In this document: positions 47,973 to 57,004 of the stretch, piece after piece
Position numbering within the stretch: the first letter of the stretch is position 1
Layout: every line of letters begins with the position of its first letter
Origin: Anaerolineales bacterium UBA5195
GTDB taxonomy: Bacteria > Chloroflexota > Anaerolineae > Anaerolineales > Villigracilaceae
Direction: 5' to 3'
Assembly: GCA_002412925.1 (NCBI GenBank)
Contig: DHVZ01000003.1
Span: 62,001-126,000 of the forward strand
DNA: 64,000 nt
The notes under the pieces: model-generated
The model's database searches: none
Told to the model about the DNA's origin: nothing
What the model saw: only the letters and a program-made list of their open reading frames with translations
Made by a program: the position numbers and the translations under genes

Positions 47973-50309
47973 TTACTTTTCCAAATACCAGGCTGCCACA
48001 TAGCCTTCAGCGCCGAGCGGTTCTTTGACCCTCAACCACTCGTTAAAGACGCCGATTTTTTTCTCGGCGATGAGCGGGTCACCAAGCACTGTCAGCGGGG
48101 TATTGATGAGTAATGCCCGAATGGTTGGCGCAGCCGAGGTGGGCTGGACGCGCAGCACCAGGCCGCTCTTCCCGGCCAGGCTTGAAACGTAAACTGTGAG
48201 CGGTTCCGGCGCTGTCAGGCCAAGAACATCGGAGGCCGGTGTGGCAGTTGGGGTCGCTTTTTGTTCGGCCACAAACAGCGTCAGGATTTGACCACGCCGT
48301 CCCAGGCGGTCACGAACTTCAACCCACTCGTTTTTCTTGCCAAAGCGTTTGCGGACTTCGACCGGGTTGTCTTCCAAAACTCGCAAGACAGCCCCTGCTG
48401 GTTGGACAGCCACAACCTGGGCGGTGTGGGAAGGCTTCGACCGCATTGCGGTCCCGGTAGCACCGACAGTATTCAAAACAACCACCATCATTGGAGCCAC
48501 CACGTCAGGGGAAGCCGGGGGTTGAACCGGCGGTTCTGGCTGGGCGGGGGTGGAAACGGGCGGCGTTGTCGTTGTTGGTGGAGTGGCAGGTGGGGTTGTT
48601 GTTGGAGGCGTTGCAGGGGTGCTGGTCGGTGGGGCTGAAGGTTCGGCGGGCAGGGAGTCGTACAGGGTTTTAAAAGCGTTGTAGGCATTGGTAATCAGGC
48701 CGCCGTAGTAAGTTGCCTGGCCGCTGCCGTTGTAAATGGTGGCAAACTGGGTAAAGTTTTTCGCTTGCAGGGTTTTGACCGCGCCAGCGCCGGGCAATAC
48801 GCCCTGGATAAAGTCAAAGAATCCAAGCACCTGGTCGCGGTCGCTGCGGGCAAAGGCATTGAACATATCCTGTACGCTGGCATAGCCAATGACAGCATAG
48901 TTAAAGCCCATAATCTGTGGCGCGCCCATGCTGATTGACATCATCGCGGCGGTCTCATCGAGAGAACGGGCGAAGTTGAAGACATCCCACTCGCGCGCCT
49001 GGATACCATGGAAATCGATCCAGGCGTTTTTGGGGTCAGAGCGCCATTTGTGACCTGTCCAGCGTTGGCCGAGGTCAAATGTAAAGAATTTATTGAACTT
49101 ATCGAGGTTGTTCTTGCCCCAGTAGTTGTAGAACAGGTGGTTTTCAAAGCGAATAAGGGTGCGACCATCGGCGCCAAAGGCCTGGCCGCCCGACTCGATG
49201 GCAAAGACTGCCACCGCTGCGCCAGGTTCAACCCCCAGTGTATTCGAGAGCGGCGCGAAAATCCCGCCATAACGGTTCCAGATATCGGCCACGAGCCGGT
49301 AGGTGCCTGACTGCGCTGCTGTCGCCGTCAGACGTTGGTTCTCGGGGGCAGGCGTGGGAACATTATCCAGGCTATCGCCAACCGATGGGCGGATGCGTTT
49401 AACGGTCACCGTTGTCGGAGGAGTCTGCGGTTGGGTAGGTGGGGTGACAGGGGTGGGCGTAGGGGTGGAAGAAGTCGAGGGCGGTGGACTTGCCGGCGTC
49501 ACGGCCTCCACGTACCAGGCTGCCACATAGCCTTCGAAGCCTGCCGGGTTGCGCACGCGCAGCCATTGGTCAAAAACGCCGATCTTGGGCCGGGCCGTGG
49601 CTTCGGCTTCGACTACTTTCAAATAGGCTCCCGGGTGTTCGATTGAAAGGGTTTCCGACACGGTTGTGGGGGCGGAACGCATACGCAGTCCGGCAGTCAC
49701 CTGGTCGCTGATCCGCACGTACATGCTTCCATCCGATGTGGATGGCGGCGGGGTGGGCGTGGAACCATCCCCGGCTGTCTGGCATTCATAGAAAATGGCA
49801 GCGGTGATGGAACGTTTGAGTTCCTTGCCATGGCTGTAGCGTGTCATCAGGGAAACATCCTTGCCTTGCTCGGTTGGGTAAGGCCAAGGGTCGAGAATGA
49901 GAAAGTCTTTGCCGATTTTGGCGTATGCCACCACCCAGTGAGTTTGGAGGCCCGATTTGGGCGAACTGTCCACTTCCAGAATGACTGGCTGGCCTGCGGC
50001 AATTGCGCCGGCAATCACATCAATTGGAGCGTTGGTATCGCGGCACAAGACCAGGTTTTTGTATTTCACCTTGGGGTAGATCGCGCTTACCGTGCTCCAG
50101 ATGATGGCATCCTGCACAAAGCCGCCGCGCTGTTTGAGTTTGGCGTTCAGGGTAGCAGGTGTTTCAGGATAACCAAAACCGCTCAACCACATGCACACGC
50201 TGGTTATGGCACAGCCATACGTGCCGATGGTGGAATCGCTGCTAAAGCCAAGTTTGGCGTTCTTCCAGCTCGGGTCCTGCTGGGAGATGTTGACGAGTTC
50301 GAATGGCAT
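47973..50309 (-). CDS. C39-like peptidase, SH3 and muramidase multidomain protein
   Basis: This 778-residue protein looks like a peptidoglycan hydrolase. Residues 5-175 form a C39-like papain-fold domain (TIGTYGCAITSVCMWLSGFG with the cysteine near 33, THWVVAYAKIG, FLILDPWPYP). An SH3-like domain follows (about 200-265), then a Pro/Thr linker and an N-acetylmuramidase domain (about 320-555: VFAIESGGQAFGADGR, FENHLFYNYW, GAPQIMGFNYAVIGYASV), as in phage endolysins. A long Thr/Pro linker and two more SH3-like domains complete it, the last ending YVAAWYLEK like the first. A GGAGGTGACA site fixes the start. No signal peptide is visible, so export would need a holin-like or non-classical route. 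No phage genes are nearby. Confidence 0.78.
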   Translation of the reverse strand: MPFELVNISQQDPSWKNAKLGFSSDSTIGTYGCAITSVCMWLSGFGYPETPATLNAKLKQRGGFVQDAIIWSTVSAIYPKVKYKNLVLCRDTNAPIDVIAGAIAAGQPVILEVDSSPKSGLQTHWVVAYAKIGKDFLILDPWPYPTEQGKDVSLMTRYSHGKELKRSITAAIFYECQTAGDGSTPTPPPSTSDGSMYVRISDQVTAGLRMRSAPTTVSETLSIEHPGAYLKVVEAEATARPKIGVFDQWLRVRNPAGFEGYVAAWYVEAVTPASPPPSTSSTPTPTPVTPPTQPQTPPTTVTVKRIRPSVGDSLDNVPTPAPENQRLTATAAQSGTYRLVADIWNRYGGIFAPLSNTLGVEPGAAVAVFAIESGGQAFGADGRTLIRFENHLFYNYWGKNNLDKFNKFFTFDLGQRWTGHKWRSDPKNAWIDFHGIQAREWDVFNFARSLDETAAMMSISMGAPQIMGFNYAVIGYASVQDMFNAFARSDRDQVLGFFDFIQGVLPGAGAVKTLQAKNFTQFATIYNGSGQATYYGGLITNAYNAFKTLYDSLPAEPSAPPTSTPATPPTTTPPATPPTTTTPPVSTPAQPEPPVQPPASPDVVAPMMVVVLNTVGATGTAMRSKPSHTAQVVAVQPAGAVLRVLEDNPVEVRKRFGKKNEWVEVRDRLGRRGQILTLFVAEQKATPTATPASDVLGLTAPEPLTVYVSSLAGKSGLVLRVQPTSAAPTIRALLINTPLTVLGDPLIAEKKIGVFNEWLRVKEPLGAEGYVAAWYLEK

Positions 50310-50437
50310 TGTCACCTCCACGCGGATTAAGATCGCCGCGACAAACCGGGATTGCTTGTAGGGATAAGATCTTCTGATCTCATTATACCGGTTGCAGGGG
50401 AAAATGCAATTTTTTCAAGACTCATCGAATGGAAATT

Positions 50438-50470
50438 AAAAAGGCCAGGGACTTTCATCCCCAGCCTTTG
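50438..50470 (-). terminator. Terminator of the sdh operon
   Basis: On the minus strand a stem of CAAAGGCTGGGGA with TCCCTGGCCTTTTT (one unpaired position) is followed by T residues, 24 bases past the sdhB stop. Confidence 0.75.
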
Positions 50471-50493
50471 GTCTTTCGTCAAGCTACGGTGGC

Positions 50494-51201
50494 TTATTCC
50501 AATTTTCCTGTGATGATCGCCATTTTCAACTCACCGATGGCTTTGGTAATCTGGATTTCACGCGGGCAGGCCATGGTGCAGTTGAAGACGGTGTGACAAC
50601 GCGCCACGCCGTCTGTGTCGCTCACAATTTTGAGGCGGTCAGCGGCCGATTCATCGCGGCTGTCGAAAATAAAACGATGGGCGGTGACCAGCGCCGCCGG
50701 GCCAAGATACGTTTCGGTCCCCCAGAAAGAAGGGCAGGAGGTGGTGCAGCAGGCGCAGAGGATACACTTGGTCGTTTCGTCGAATCGCTCACGTTGTTCG
50801 GGGCTTTGCAGGCGTTCCTTGCCATCCGCAGGCAGCGGGCTTTCGTTGATGAAAAAGGGCAGGATTTTTTTATAGTTCTCGAAGAATGGATCCATATCCA
50901 CGATCAAGTCTTTGATCACCCGCAGGCCGAGCAGCGGCTCCACCGTGATTTTGGTACCGACATCGCGCACGAGAGCCTTGCAGGCCAGCATGTTGCGCCC
51001 GTTGATGCGCAGGGCATCCGAACCGCAGACACCGTGAGCGCACGAACGCCGGAACGAAAGCGTGCCATCCTGATAGCCCTTGATTTTTTCAAGCAGGTCG
51101 AGGATACGGTCGGTTTCTTCGGCTTCGAGCGTGTAGGTCTCGTGGTGCCATTTCTGGTCCACTTCGGGGTTGTAGCGGAAGATTTTCATGGTTACTTGCA
51201 T
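50494..51201 (-). CDS. sdhB: Succinate dehydrogenase iron-sulfur subunit
   Basis: This 235-residue subunit relays electrons from FAD to quinone through three FeS clusters. The 2Fe-2S site is RRSCAHGVCGSDALRINGRN plus LACKAL; the 4Fe-4S and 3Fe-4S sites are CILCACCTTSCPSFW and CHTVFNCTMACP. The middle cluster ligand set reads ILCACC, as usual. The ATG at 51201 follows GAGGTGACC; a longer upstream reading is rejected. It is the last gene of sdhCDAB. Confidence 0.96.
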   Translation of the reverse strand: MQVTMKIFRYNPEVDQKWHHETYTLEAEETDRILDLLEKIKGYQDGTLSFRRSCAHGVCGSDALRINGRNMLACKALVRDVGTKITVEPLLGLRVIKDLIVDMDPFFENYKKILPFFINESPLPADGKERLQSPEQRERFDETTKCILCACCTTSCPSFWGTETYLGPAALVTAHRFIFDSRDESAADRLKIVSDTDGVARCHTVFNCTMACPREIQITKAIGELKMAIITGKLE

Positions 51202-51212
51202 GGTCACCTCTA

Positions 51213-53003
51213 CTAATAAACCCGTTCTTTGGGTTGGTATTTCGTGATCATCACAGGCTTGTAACTGATCTTGACCTGGCCATCGATCTTGGTGATGAGG
51301 GTATGCTTCAGCCAATTTTTGTCATCGCGATCCGGATAATCTTCGCGCGAGTGTCCGCCGCGGGATTCTTTGCGGTTCAAGGCGCTGACACCAATGATCT
51401 CTGCCAGGTCGAGCATGCAGCCCAGTTCCCAAGCAGAAATCAACTCGGTGTTGAAGATCTTGCCGGAATCCGTCACTTTGACATGCTTGAAACGCTCCTG
51501 CAACTCACGGATTTTCTCGGTGGCAGCTTGCATGTCCTTTTCTGTGCGGTAAATGCCGACATAATCGAACATGACCTTTTTCATCTCGGAAGCGATGTCG
51601 AAGGCGTTCTCTTTGCCTGTCCCATGCCGGATGGTATCAAACTGGGCTTTCACGCCTGCTTCTGCATCTTCGGGCAGCTTTTCAAATTCTGCCTGTTTGG
51701 CGTACTCTGCCGCACGCAAGCCGGAATGCTTGCCAAAGACCACCAAGTCGAGCAGGGAGTTGCACCCCAAGCGATTGCCGCCATGCACTGAAACGCAGGC
51801 GCATTCACCAGCCGCATAAAGCCCGGGTAAGAGCGTGTTTTTGTCGTCAATCACCACTTCGCCATATTTATTGGTTGGGATGCCGCCCATTGTGTAATGC
51901 GCAGTGGGTTGAATCGGCATCATCTGAGTAATTGGGTCAACACCGAGATAGACGCGGCAGAAGTCGATGATATCGGGCAGTTTTGCAAGGATCTGTTCAC
52001 CGGTGATGGTATATGGAGAGCCGTCTGTATTTGTGCGTCCGTCTACAGCAGCATATTTAATGACCGACTCAGGCCGCACATCCAGGTAAACATAGTTCTT
52101 GCCATTGACGCCTCGCCCATCGCGGATTTCGGTGTAAATGGCGCGGCTAACCACATCGCGTGAAGCCAGGTCTTTGATGCTCGGCGCATACTTTGACATA
52201 AAACGTTCACCCTGGCCGTTGATCAAAACGCCGCCCTCGCCGCGCACGCCTTCAGTAATGAGAATGCCAAGTTTGTAAATGCCGGTCGGATGAAACTGGA
52301 AGAATTCCATATCTTCAAGCGGCAGACCGTGCCGCAAGACCATCGCCACACCATCCCCGGTATAGGCATAGGCATTCGAGGTCACTTCGAAAATACGGCC
52401 ATGTCCGCCGGTGGCAATGATGACGGCCTTCGCGTGGAAAGTGTGCAGTTCGCCTGTGGCAAGTTCAATGGCAACCACACCCGCAGCCTTGCCATTCACG
52501 ATCAGCAAATCCACTACCTGGAATTCGTCGAAGAAATTGACCTTGTTTTTCAGGCACTGCTGATACAAGGTCTGCAAAATCATGTGACCGGTACGGTCCG
52601 CGGCATGGCAGGCACGGCGCACGGGTTTGCCTGTTTCGTTGTTGGTATGCCCGCCGAAAGGACGTTGAGAAATGCGGCCATCGGGAGTCCGGTCAAAGGG
52701 CAGGCCCATGTGTTCCAGCTCGAGGATGGCTTCGGGAGCTTCCTGGCACATGAACTCGATGGCATCCTGATCGCCGAGATAATCCGAGCCTTTAACTGTA
52801 TCGTAAGTGTGCCAACCGGGATTATCGCCCTCAAGATTGCCAAGCGAGGCGGCGATACCACCTTGCGCCGCGCCAGTATGGGAGCGAGTAGGATAAAGTT
52901 TGCTGATGACAGCGGTTTTTGCAGTTCTGGAAGCATATAACCCTGCCATCAGGCCAGAACCTCCCGCGCCGACGACAACTACGTCAAATTGATGAGTGTT
53001 CAT
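51213..53003 (-). CDS. sdhA: Succinate dehydrogenase flavoprotein subunit
   Basis: This 596-residue flavoprotein oxidises succinate to fumarate in the TCA cycle on the cytoplasmic face of complex II. The FAD-binding start VVVGAGGSGLMAGLYASRT, the covalent-flavin histidine region RSHTGAAQGGIAASLGN, HPTGIYKLGILITEGVRGEG and the active-site Arg region GGHSREDYPDRDD are present. Gene order C-D-A-B with 8-12-base gaps makes a single operon. Confidence 0.97.
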   Translation of the reverse strand: MNTHQFDVVVVGAGGSGLMAGLYASRTAKTAVISKLYPTRSHTGAAQGGIAASLGNLEGDNPGWHTYDTVKGSDYLGDQDAIEFMCQEAPEAILELEHMGLPFDRTPDGRISQRPFGGHTNNETGKPVRRACHAADRTGHMILQTLYQQCLKNKVNFFDEFQVVDLLIVNGKAAGVVAIELATGELHTFHAKAVIIATGGHGRIFEVTSNAYAYTGDGVAMVLRHGLPLEDMEFFQFHPTGIYKLGILITEGVRGEGGVLINGQGERFMSKYAPSIKDLASRDVVSRAIYTEIRDGRGVNGKNYVYLDVRPESVIKYAAVDGRTNTDGSPYTITGEQILAKLPDIIDFCRVYLGVDPITQMMPIQPTAHYTMGGIPTNKYGEVVIDDKNTLLPGLYAAGECACVSVHGGNRLGCNSLLDLVVFGKHSGLRAAEYAKQAEFEKLPEDAEAGVKAQFDTIRHGTGKENAFDIASEMKKVMFDYVGIYRTEKDMQAATEKIRELQERFKHVKVTDSGKIFNTELISAWELGCMLDLAEIIGVSALNRKESRGGHSREDYPDRDDKNWLKHTLITKIDGQVKISYKPVMITKYQPKERVY

Positions 53004-53012
53004 GCTACCATC

Positions 53013-53444
53013 CTATGAAGTCCAGATGACATACAGCCCAATGCCAATCATCGACAGCATAAATACAATGCTCAGGAAACGCACAAACTGGCGGCCTCCG
53101 TGATTCGCGATGTAATCATCTGCGATAACCACCAAGCCATGCACACCATGAGCCGTTGCGAGCAGAAGCAGCGCGCTGCCGACCAATCTCCAGAGACTGG
53201 TTGACCAGATGTCCAGGTCACTTACTTCGGTGCTCTGAACATGCGCGCTGTTCGGCATAAAGCCCCAGCGCATGACATCAGCGAAGTTCATCTGGGTGCG
53301 GGCGCCCATGACCAGCGCGCCAATAATCGCAAACAGAATGATTGCGTACATTGCCAGCGCGGAGAGACGCGTGAAGTACCACATCAACATTTCGAAGTTT
53401 AACCCGCGCTGGGAAACGGACAGGCTCCTTGATTTCTCAGCCAT
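53013..53444 (-). CDS. sdhD: Succinate dehydrogenase membrane anchor subunit D
   Basis: This 143-residue anchor subunit has three membrane helices (AMYAIILFAIIGALVMG, SLWRLVGSALLLLATAHGVH and LSIVFMLSMIGIGLYVIW). The histidine-rich HGVHGLVVIADDY segment is at the haem/quinone side as in SdhD. GGGAGG precedes the ATG at 53444. It lies 1 base after sdhC and 9 bases before sdhA. Confidence 0.88.
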   Translation of the reverse strand: MAEKSRSLSVSQRGLNFEMLMWYFTRLSALAMYAIILFAIIGALVMGARTQMNFADVMRWGFMPNSAHVQSTEVSDLDIWSTSLWRLVGSALLLLATAHGVHGLVVIADDYIANHGGRQFVRFLSIVFMLSMIGIGLYVIWTS

Positions 53445-53445
53445 G

Positions 53446-53817
53446 TTAACCTCCCGCCGTTCCGAGGATGACCAGGGCGGCAATCCCAAAGACGGGCAGG
53501 AAGACTGCCCATTCCACCCAGATGGCCTCGCGCTGGTATTCGATCAATTTCGGCCACAAATCCAGGATGGTGATTCGCAGGCCGTTAATCGCGTGGAAAA
53601 GCGCACAGAAAAAGATAAAAAGCTGGAAGAGCCAATGTTTATATATGTCGTTGATGGCTGTTCCTGCCGGGCCGCTTAAAAAAGAGGCCAGGATGTGTGT
53701 GGCGACGAAAATCGCCATGCCCAGGCCGCCGATGCGATGCAGCACGAACGTCAACATTGGCCCTTCGCCCCGGTAACTTAACCCTGCTCCCAGGCTGACA
53801 TTCCTTTTCAGGCCCAT
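53446..53817 (-). CDS. sdhC: Succinate dehydrogenase cytochrome b556 subunit
   Basis: This 123-residue three-helix subunit carries the SdhC signatures: SYRGEGPMLTFVLHRIGGLG and, in helix 2, FHAINGLRITILDLW, with the haem-binding histidine. The tail helix is WAVFLPVFGIAALVIL. An AAGGAGGC ribosome site precedes the ATG. It is the first gene of the sdh operon. The 370-base gap upstream, shared with the divergent Rieske operon, must hold its promoter; I could not define it. Confidence 0.92.
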   Translation of the reverse strand: MGLKRNVSLGAGLSYRGEGPMLTFVLHRIGGLGMAIFVATHILASFLSGPAGTAINDIYKHWLFQLFIFFCALFHAINGLRITILDLWPKLIEYQREAIWVEWAVFLPVFGIAALVILGTAGG

Positions 53818-54040
53818 CTATGCCTCCTTAAAAACTTTAAGATGATGTTCTATTATCCCACTTACGCCCGTTTTGATTACAGTGACAAAACTCATGGATT
53901 ATTTGTACAAGGCTACTATATATGAGGGTGAATCGCGTCTGTGGCTGTTCTGGCGGCTTGCGCCGTTATTTCTCTGCCAGTTGTTTCCAGAAAGTGACAA
54001 TTATCATCCCTATTTCAGTCCACACTTCCTCTAATAAATC

Positions 54041-54059
54041 GGTCAATGACCTGTATAAT
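54041..54059 (+). promoter_or_regulatory. Possible promoter/operator of the Rieske-cytochrome b operon
   Basis: A consensus TATAAT (54054-54059) is preceded by a perfect GGTCAATGACC palindrome (54041-54051). No good -35 is visible, which suggests an activator-dependent promoter. The region is AT-rich and otherwise empty. Confidence 0.4.
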
Positions 54060-54190
54060 CCTAATACATTCTATTTTAAAATATGTGGTAATTCGTATTC
54101 TAATCGATTTTTGCCTGCCGGATTGCGTTCTTGAATAATGTTCTGCGCGAGGCTCGCGGCCCCGTTAAAAAATTGCCAGAGGAGGCAAGT

Positions 54191-54694
54191 ATGTCAGGTT
54201 CTAACCGCATTAGCCGCCGGGACTTTATCAAAGTCACTACGGGCGCCATCGGAGGGGTGATTACCGCTGTAATTGGCATCCCCGTCGTCGGTTACTTGAT
54301 TGACCCCGCCCTGCGCGAAAATAAAGCCGGGGCGCCCATGGCAATTGGAAAACTGGAGAATATTCCTGTTGGCGTTCCATTCCCATTTTCGTTTACCATC
54401 ACCAAGGTGAATGGGTGGGAAAAGACCGCCAGCAGTTTTGGGGGCTATATCCTTCGAAAATCGGAAGCCCCCAAAGATATTGTTGTCCTTTCAAGCCGTT
54501 GTACGCACCTCTCCTGCCGCGTTAATTGGAAGGAAGAGCTCAAAGAGTTTGTTTGTCCCTGCCACGATGCCAGCTTTGACTTAGATGGCAAAGTACTTGG
54601 CGGTCCCCCGCCCGAGCCGCTCGGACATTTTGAATACGAAGTCGCTGCAGATGGCACCATCACCATCATCCCTGTTGAAGTGAAGGAAGGCTAA
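54191..54694 (+). CDS. Rieske iron-sulfur protein
   Basis: This 167-residue subunit carries the high-potential 2Fe-2S cluster of a bc-type complex. It has a twin-arginine-type signal (SRRDFIKVTTGAIGGV) that remains as the membrane anchor. Cluster ligands are in SRCTHLSCRVNW and CPCHDASFDLDGKV. GAGGAGG precedes the ATG at 54191. It starts an operon with cytochrome b and a cytochrome b/c fusion and passes electrons from quinol to the c-type haems. Confidence 0.95.
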   Translation: MSGSNRISRRDFIKVTTGAIGGVITAVIGIPVVGYLIDPALRENKAGAPMAIGKLENIPVGVPFPFSFTITKVNGWEKTASSFGGYILRKSEAPKDIVVLSSRCTHLSCRVNWKEELKEFVCPCHDASFDLDGKVLGGPPPEPLGHFEYEVAADGTITIIPVEVKEG

Positions 54695-54696
54695 CC

Positions 54697-55368
54697 ATGC
54701 ACAGCACTTTGTGGAAAAAATTCTACGCATGGCTGGATGAGCGCCTCGGCCTGAACGACATGTATACCGGCATTCTCGACCGCCCGGAACCGATCGGTAA
54801 CTGGTGGAATACGCTCGGCTCGGCCAGTCTGTTTTTGTTTATCCTGCAAGGCGCAACCGGCATATTCCTGACTGTCTATTACACCCCCTCGCCCGACCAT
54901 GCCTACGACAGTATCCAGTACATCATGACGGGAGTCGCATTCGGGTGGCTGGTGCGTGGTATCCATCACTGGGGGGCAACGCTTATGGTGCTGGTGGTTT
55001 TCATCCACCTGCTGCGGGTTTTCGTCACCGCCTCCTATAAATATCCGCGCGAATTGACCTGGCTGGTCGGCGTTGGACTGATGGTCCTCACGCTTGGGAT
55101 GGGTTTCACCGGCTACCTGCTACCCTGGAACCAGAAGGCTTTCTGGGCCACCACGGTGGCAACTCAAATTGCGGGGACGGTGCCGTTCCTGGGCGATTTC
55201 ATTTTGAAAGTCTTGCGCGGCGGCCCGGATTTAAGTGCCCTGACCCTTCAACGTTTCTTCGCCGCCCACATCTGGATTCTTCCCGCCGCCCTGGCCGCGC
55301 TGATTGGCGTCCATCTGTACCTGATCATCAAGCACGGCGAATCGCATTTTCCAACCAGCGAAGACTAG
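54697..55368 (+). CDS. Cytochrome b, N-terminal four-helix part (cytochrome b6-like)
   Basis: This 223-residue protein matches the split, b6-type cytochrome b with four helices and two b haems. Haem histidines lie in GWLVRGIHHWGATLMVLVVF and IHLLRVF on helix 2, and in FAAHIWILPAALAALIGVHL on helix 4. The signature GFTGYLLPWNQKAFWATTVA marks the quinol-oxidation side. It starts 2 bases after the Rieske gene and is completed by the C-terminal part in the next gene. Confidence 0.95.
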   Translation: MHSTLWKKFYAWLDERLGLNDMYTGILDRPEPIGNWWNTLGSASLFLFILQGATGIFLTVYYTPSPDHAYDSIQYIMTGVAFGWLVRGIHHWGATLMVLVVFIHLLRVFVTASYKYPRELTWLVGVGLMVLTLGMGFTGYLLPWNQKAFWATTVATQIAGTVPFLGDFILKVLRGGPDLSALTLQRFFAAHIWILPAALAALIGVHLYLIIKHGESHFPTSED

Positions 55369-55376
55369 ACTATTCA

Positions 55377-55433
55377 CCCCCCTTGCATCCCCCTATTTTT
55401 CTGAATTTCGCAAAATGGAGGGCCCAAGGGGGG
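55377..55433 (+). other. mRNA hairpin between cytochrome b and cytochrome b/c genes
   Basis: CCCCCCTTG and CAAGGGGGG can pair around a 39-base loop. The right arm ends 12 bases before the ATG of the next gene and 2 bases before its GGAG site, so it could tune translation or processing. Confidence 0.45.
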
Positions 55434-55445
55434 TAGGAGCGCGCC

Positions 55446-56843
55446 ATGAACGATGAGACCAAGAAAAAAATCAATGCACGCTACGAGCGCGAGCTGAACA
55501 AAGGCGAACGATTCTGGCCTGATAGCATTTTTAAAGATGCCATTATGGCCCTGGCAATCTTCCTCGTGCTCATTTTGCTGTCGACCTTCATCGGGATTCC
55601 GTCCGATCCCAAAGCAGATCCCAGCGATACGTCCTACGTCCCCCGCCCGGAATGGTACTTCCTGTTCCTGTTCAAATTCCTGGCGCTCTATGGGCAAGTC
55701 CCGTTGATCGGCAAAATCGAATGGTTGGCCACGGTCATCATCCCCAGCATTGCCGTCGGCTTGCTCGTTTTGCTGCCCTTCCTCGACAAAGGTCCCGCTC
55801 GCTATTACGGCAAGCGCATCTTCCCGATTTCCATTATGGGGATCATGGTGGTTAGTATGGTCTCGCTGACCATGCTGGCCGATGTCCCGACCGGGTTAAC
55901 CCTGGTGGGCATCCTGCAAACCATTGGCGGACTGGTTATCCCAGGGCTGGCGTATATCGTCTTGACGTTGATGTCATTTGTTTTCAAGAAAACCTCTGCA
56001 AAAGTCATGATCTGGACAGCGGGTGTCAGCGCCGTCTTGATGGTTGGGTTTACAGGAGCCGTGCTGGCCCTGCACCAACCCACGGCGGTTGAGGAAGTGG
56101 CAGTGGCGACAACTCTTGAAGAACAAATTGTGGCCGGGCAGGATTTGTATGCAGTTCACTGCGTGGAATGTCACGGTGATGATGGGAAAGTGACCGAAAT
56201 CGTGGGTGTGGAGGGTCTGGAAGGCAAACTCATCCCGCCCATCAACGGTAAAGATATCCTCTATACCTTGAATGACGCCTCGATGGCCGAGGTGATCGCC
56301 TATGGCCGCCCCGATGCAGGCATGAATCCCTTTGGCAAGGCTTACAACCCCGAGGGCCTTTCCAAGGGCGAAATCGATTACATGGTGACCTTCATGCGCT
56401 ACATGTGGGATGACCGCTTCGAGAAACCCGTGCTCAAGCCGCTCTTCCCGCCGCTGGTTGACGGAGAAATCCCCTCTTACGAGGTCCACATTGCCCCGAT
56501 TGTAAAACGGTATTGCATTTCATGCCATCGCCCAGGTAAGGATAACAACGCCTACCTGATGGACACTTATGAGAATACCCTGAAATCAGGTGATAATGCC
56601 CCGAGTCTCGAGGCTGGCAATCTGGAAAGCGCCTTATTGGTTACCATCCAGGGTACGCCCATCCCCGACCCGGCTGATCCAGCCAAGCCGCTGATTGGCA
56701 AAATGCCGCCGAAGAGCGACCTGAAGCCCAATGTCATCGACGTTTTCAAGCGCTGGGTCATGGCTGGCATGCCCCAGACCGCTGCAGACGCCGCCGCACT
56801 CCCCACCCCAACCCCAGAGCCGCCGGCGACACCCAAGCCGTAG
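55446..56843 (+). CDS. Cytochrome b C-terminal domain fused to c-type cytochrome with two haem sites
   Basis: This 465-residue protein first supplies the subunit-IV-like end of cytochrome b: the PEWY motif PRPEWYFLFLFKFLALYGQV near residue 66 is part of the quinol-oxidation site. Six or so helices follow, ending near residue 210. An external cytochrome c region then shows CVECH near 238 and CISCH near 357, each able to bind covalent haem. The tail is Pro/Thr-rich. Such fusion replaces a separate cytochrome c1 or f in several bacterial groups. With Rieske and b6-like subunits it makes a complete quinol:cytochrome c-type oxidoreductase. Confidence 0.9.
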   Translation: MNDETKKKINARYERELNKGERFWPDSIFKDAIMALAIFLVLILLSTFIGIPSDPKADPSDTSYVPRPEWYFLFLFKFLALYGQVPLIGKIEWLATVIIPSIAVGLLVLLPFLDKGPARYYGKRIFPISIMGIMVVSMVSLTMLADVPTGLTLVGILQTIGGLVIPGLAYIVLTLMSFVFKKTSAKVMIWTAGVSAVLMVGFTGAVLALHQPTAVEEVAVATTLEEQIVAGQDLYAVHCVECHGDDGKVTEIVGVEGLEGKLIPPINGKDILYTLNDASMAEVIAYGRPDAGMNPFGKAYNPEGLSKGEIDYMVTFMRYMWDDRFEKPVLKPLFPPLVDGEIPSYEVHIAPIVKRYCISCHRPGKDNNAYLMDTYENTLKSGDNAPSLEAGNLESALLVTIQGTPIPDPADPAKPLIGKMPPKSDLKPNVIDVFKRWVMAGMPQTAADAAALPTPTPEPPATPKP

Positions 56844-56871
56844 CAAAACAGTAAAAAGCTAGAAGTAAAAA

Positions 56872-56896
56872 GTCACCCACTGTGGGTGACTTTTTT
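56872..56896 (+). terminator. Terminator of the Rieske-cytochrome b/c operon
   Basis: GTCACCCAC and GTGGGTGAC pair around one base (extended by A/T pairs) and are followed by six T residues. Confidence 0.9.
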
Positions 56897-57004
56897 GTTT
56901 AGTTTCTACACCAAGCAAGCTCCCGTTTAACAGGATTTGCCCAATGAGGGGAGATTGTCACACCGCCGAAAAACCACCGGCGGCTCACAAAGACATCCAA
57001 AAAA

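Noticed and set aside
47973..50309. Prophage remnant suggested by the endolysin-like muramidase
   Set aside because: No integrase, capsid, tail or lysis genes are adjacent; the neighbours are a transporter and the sdh operon.
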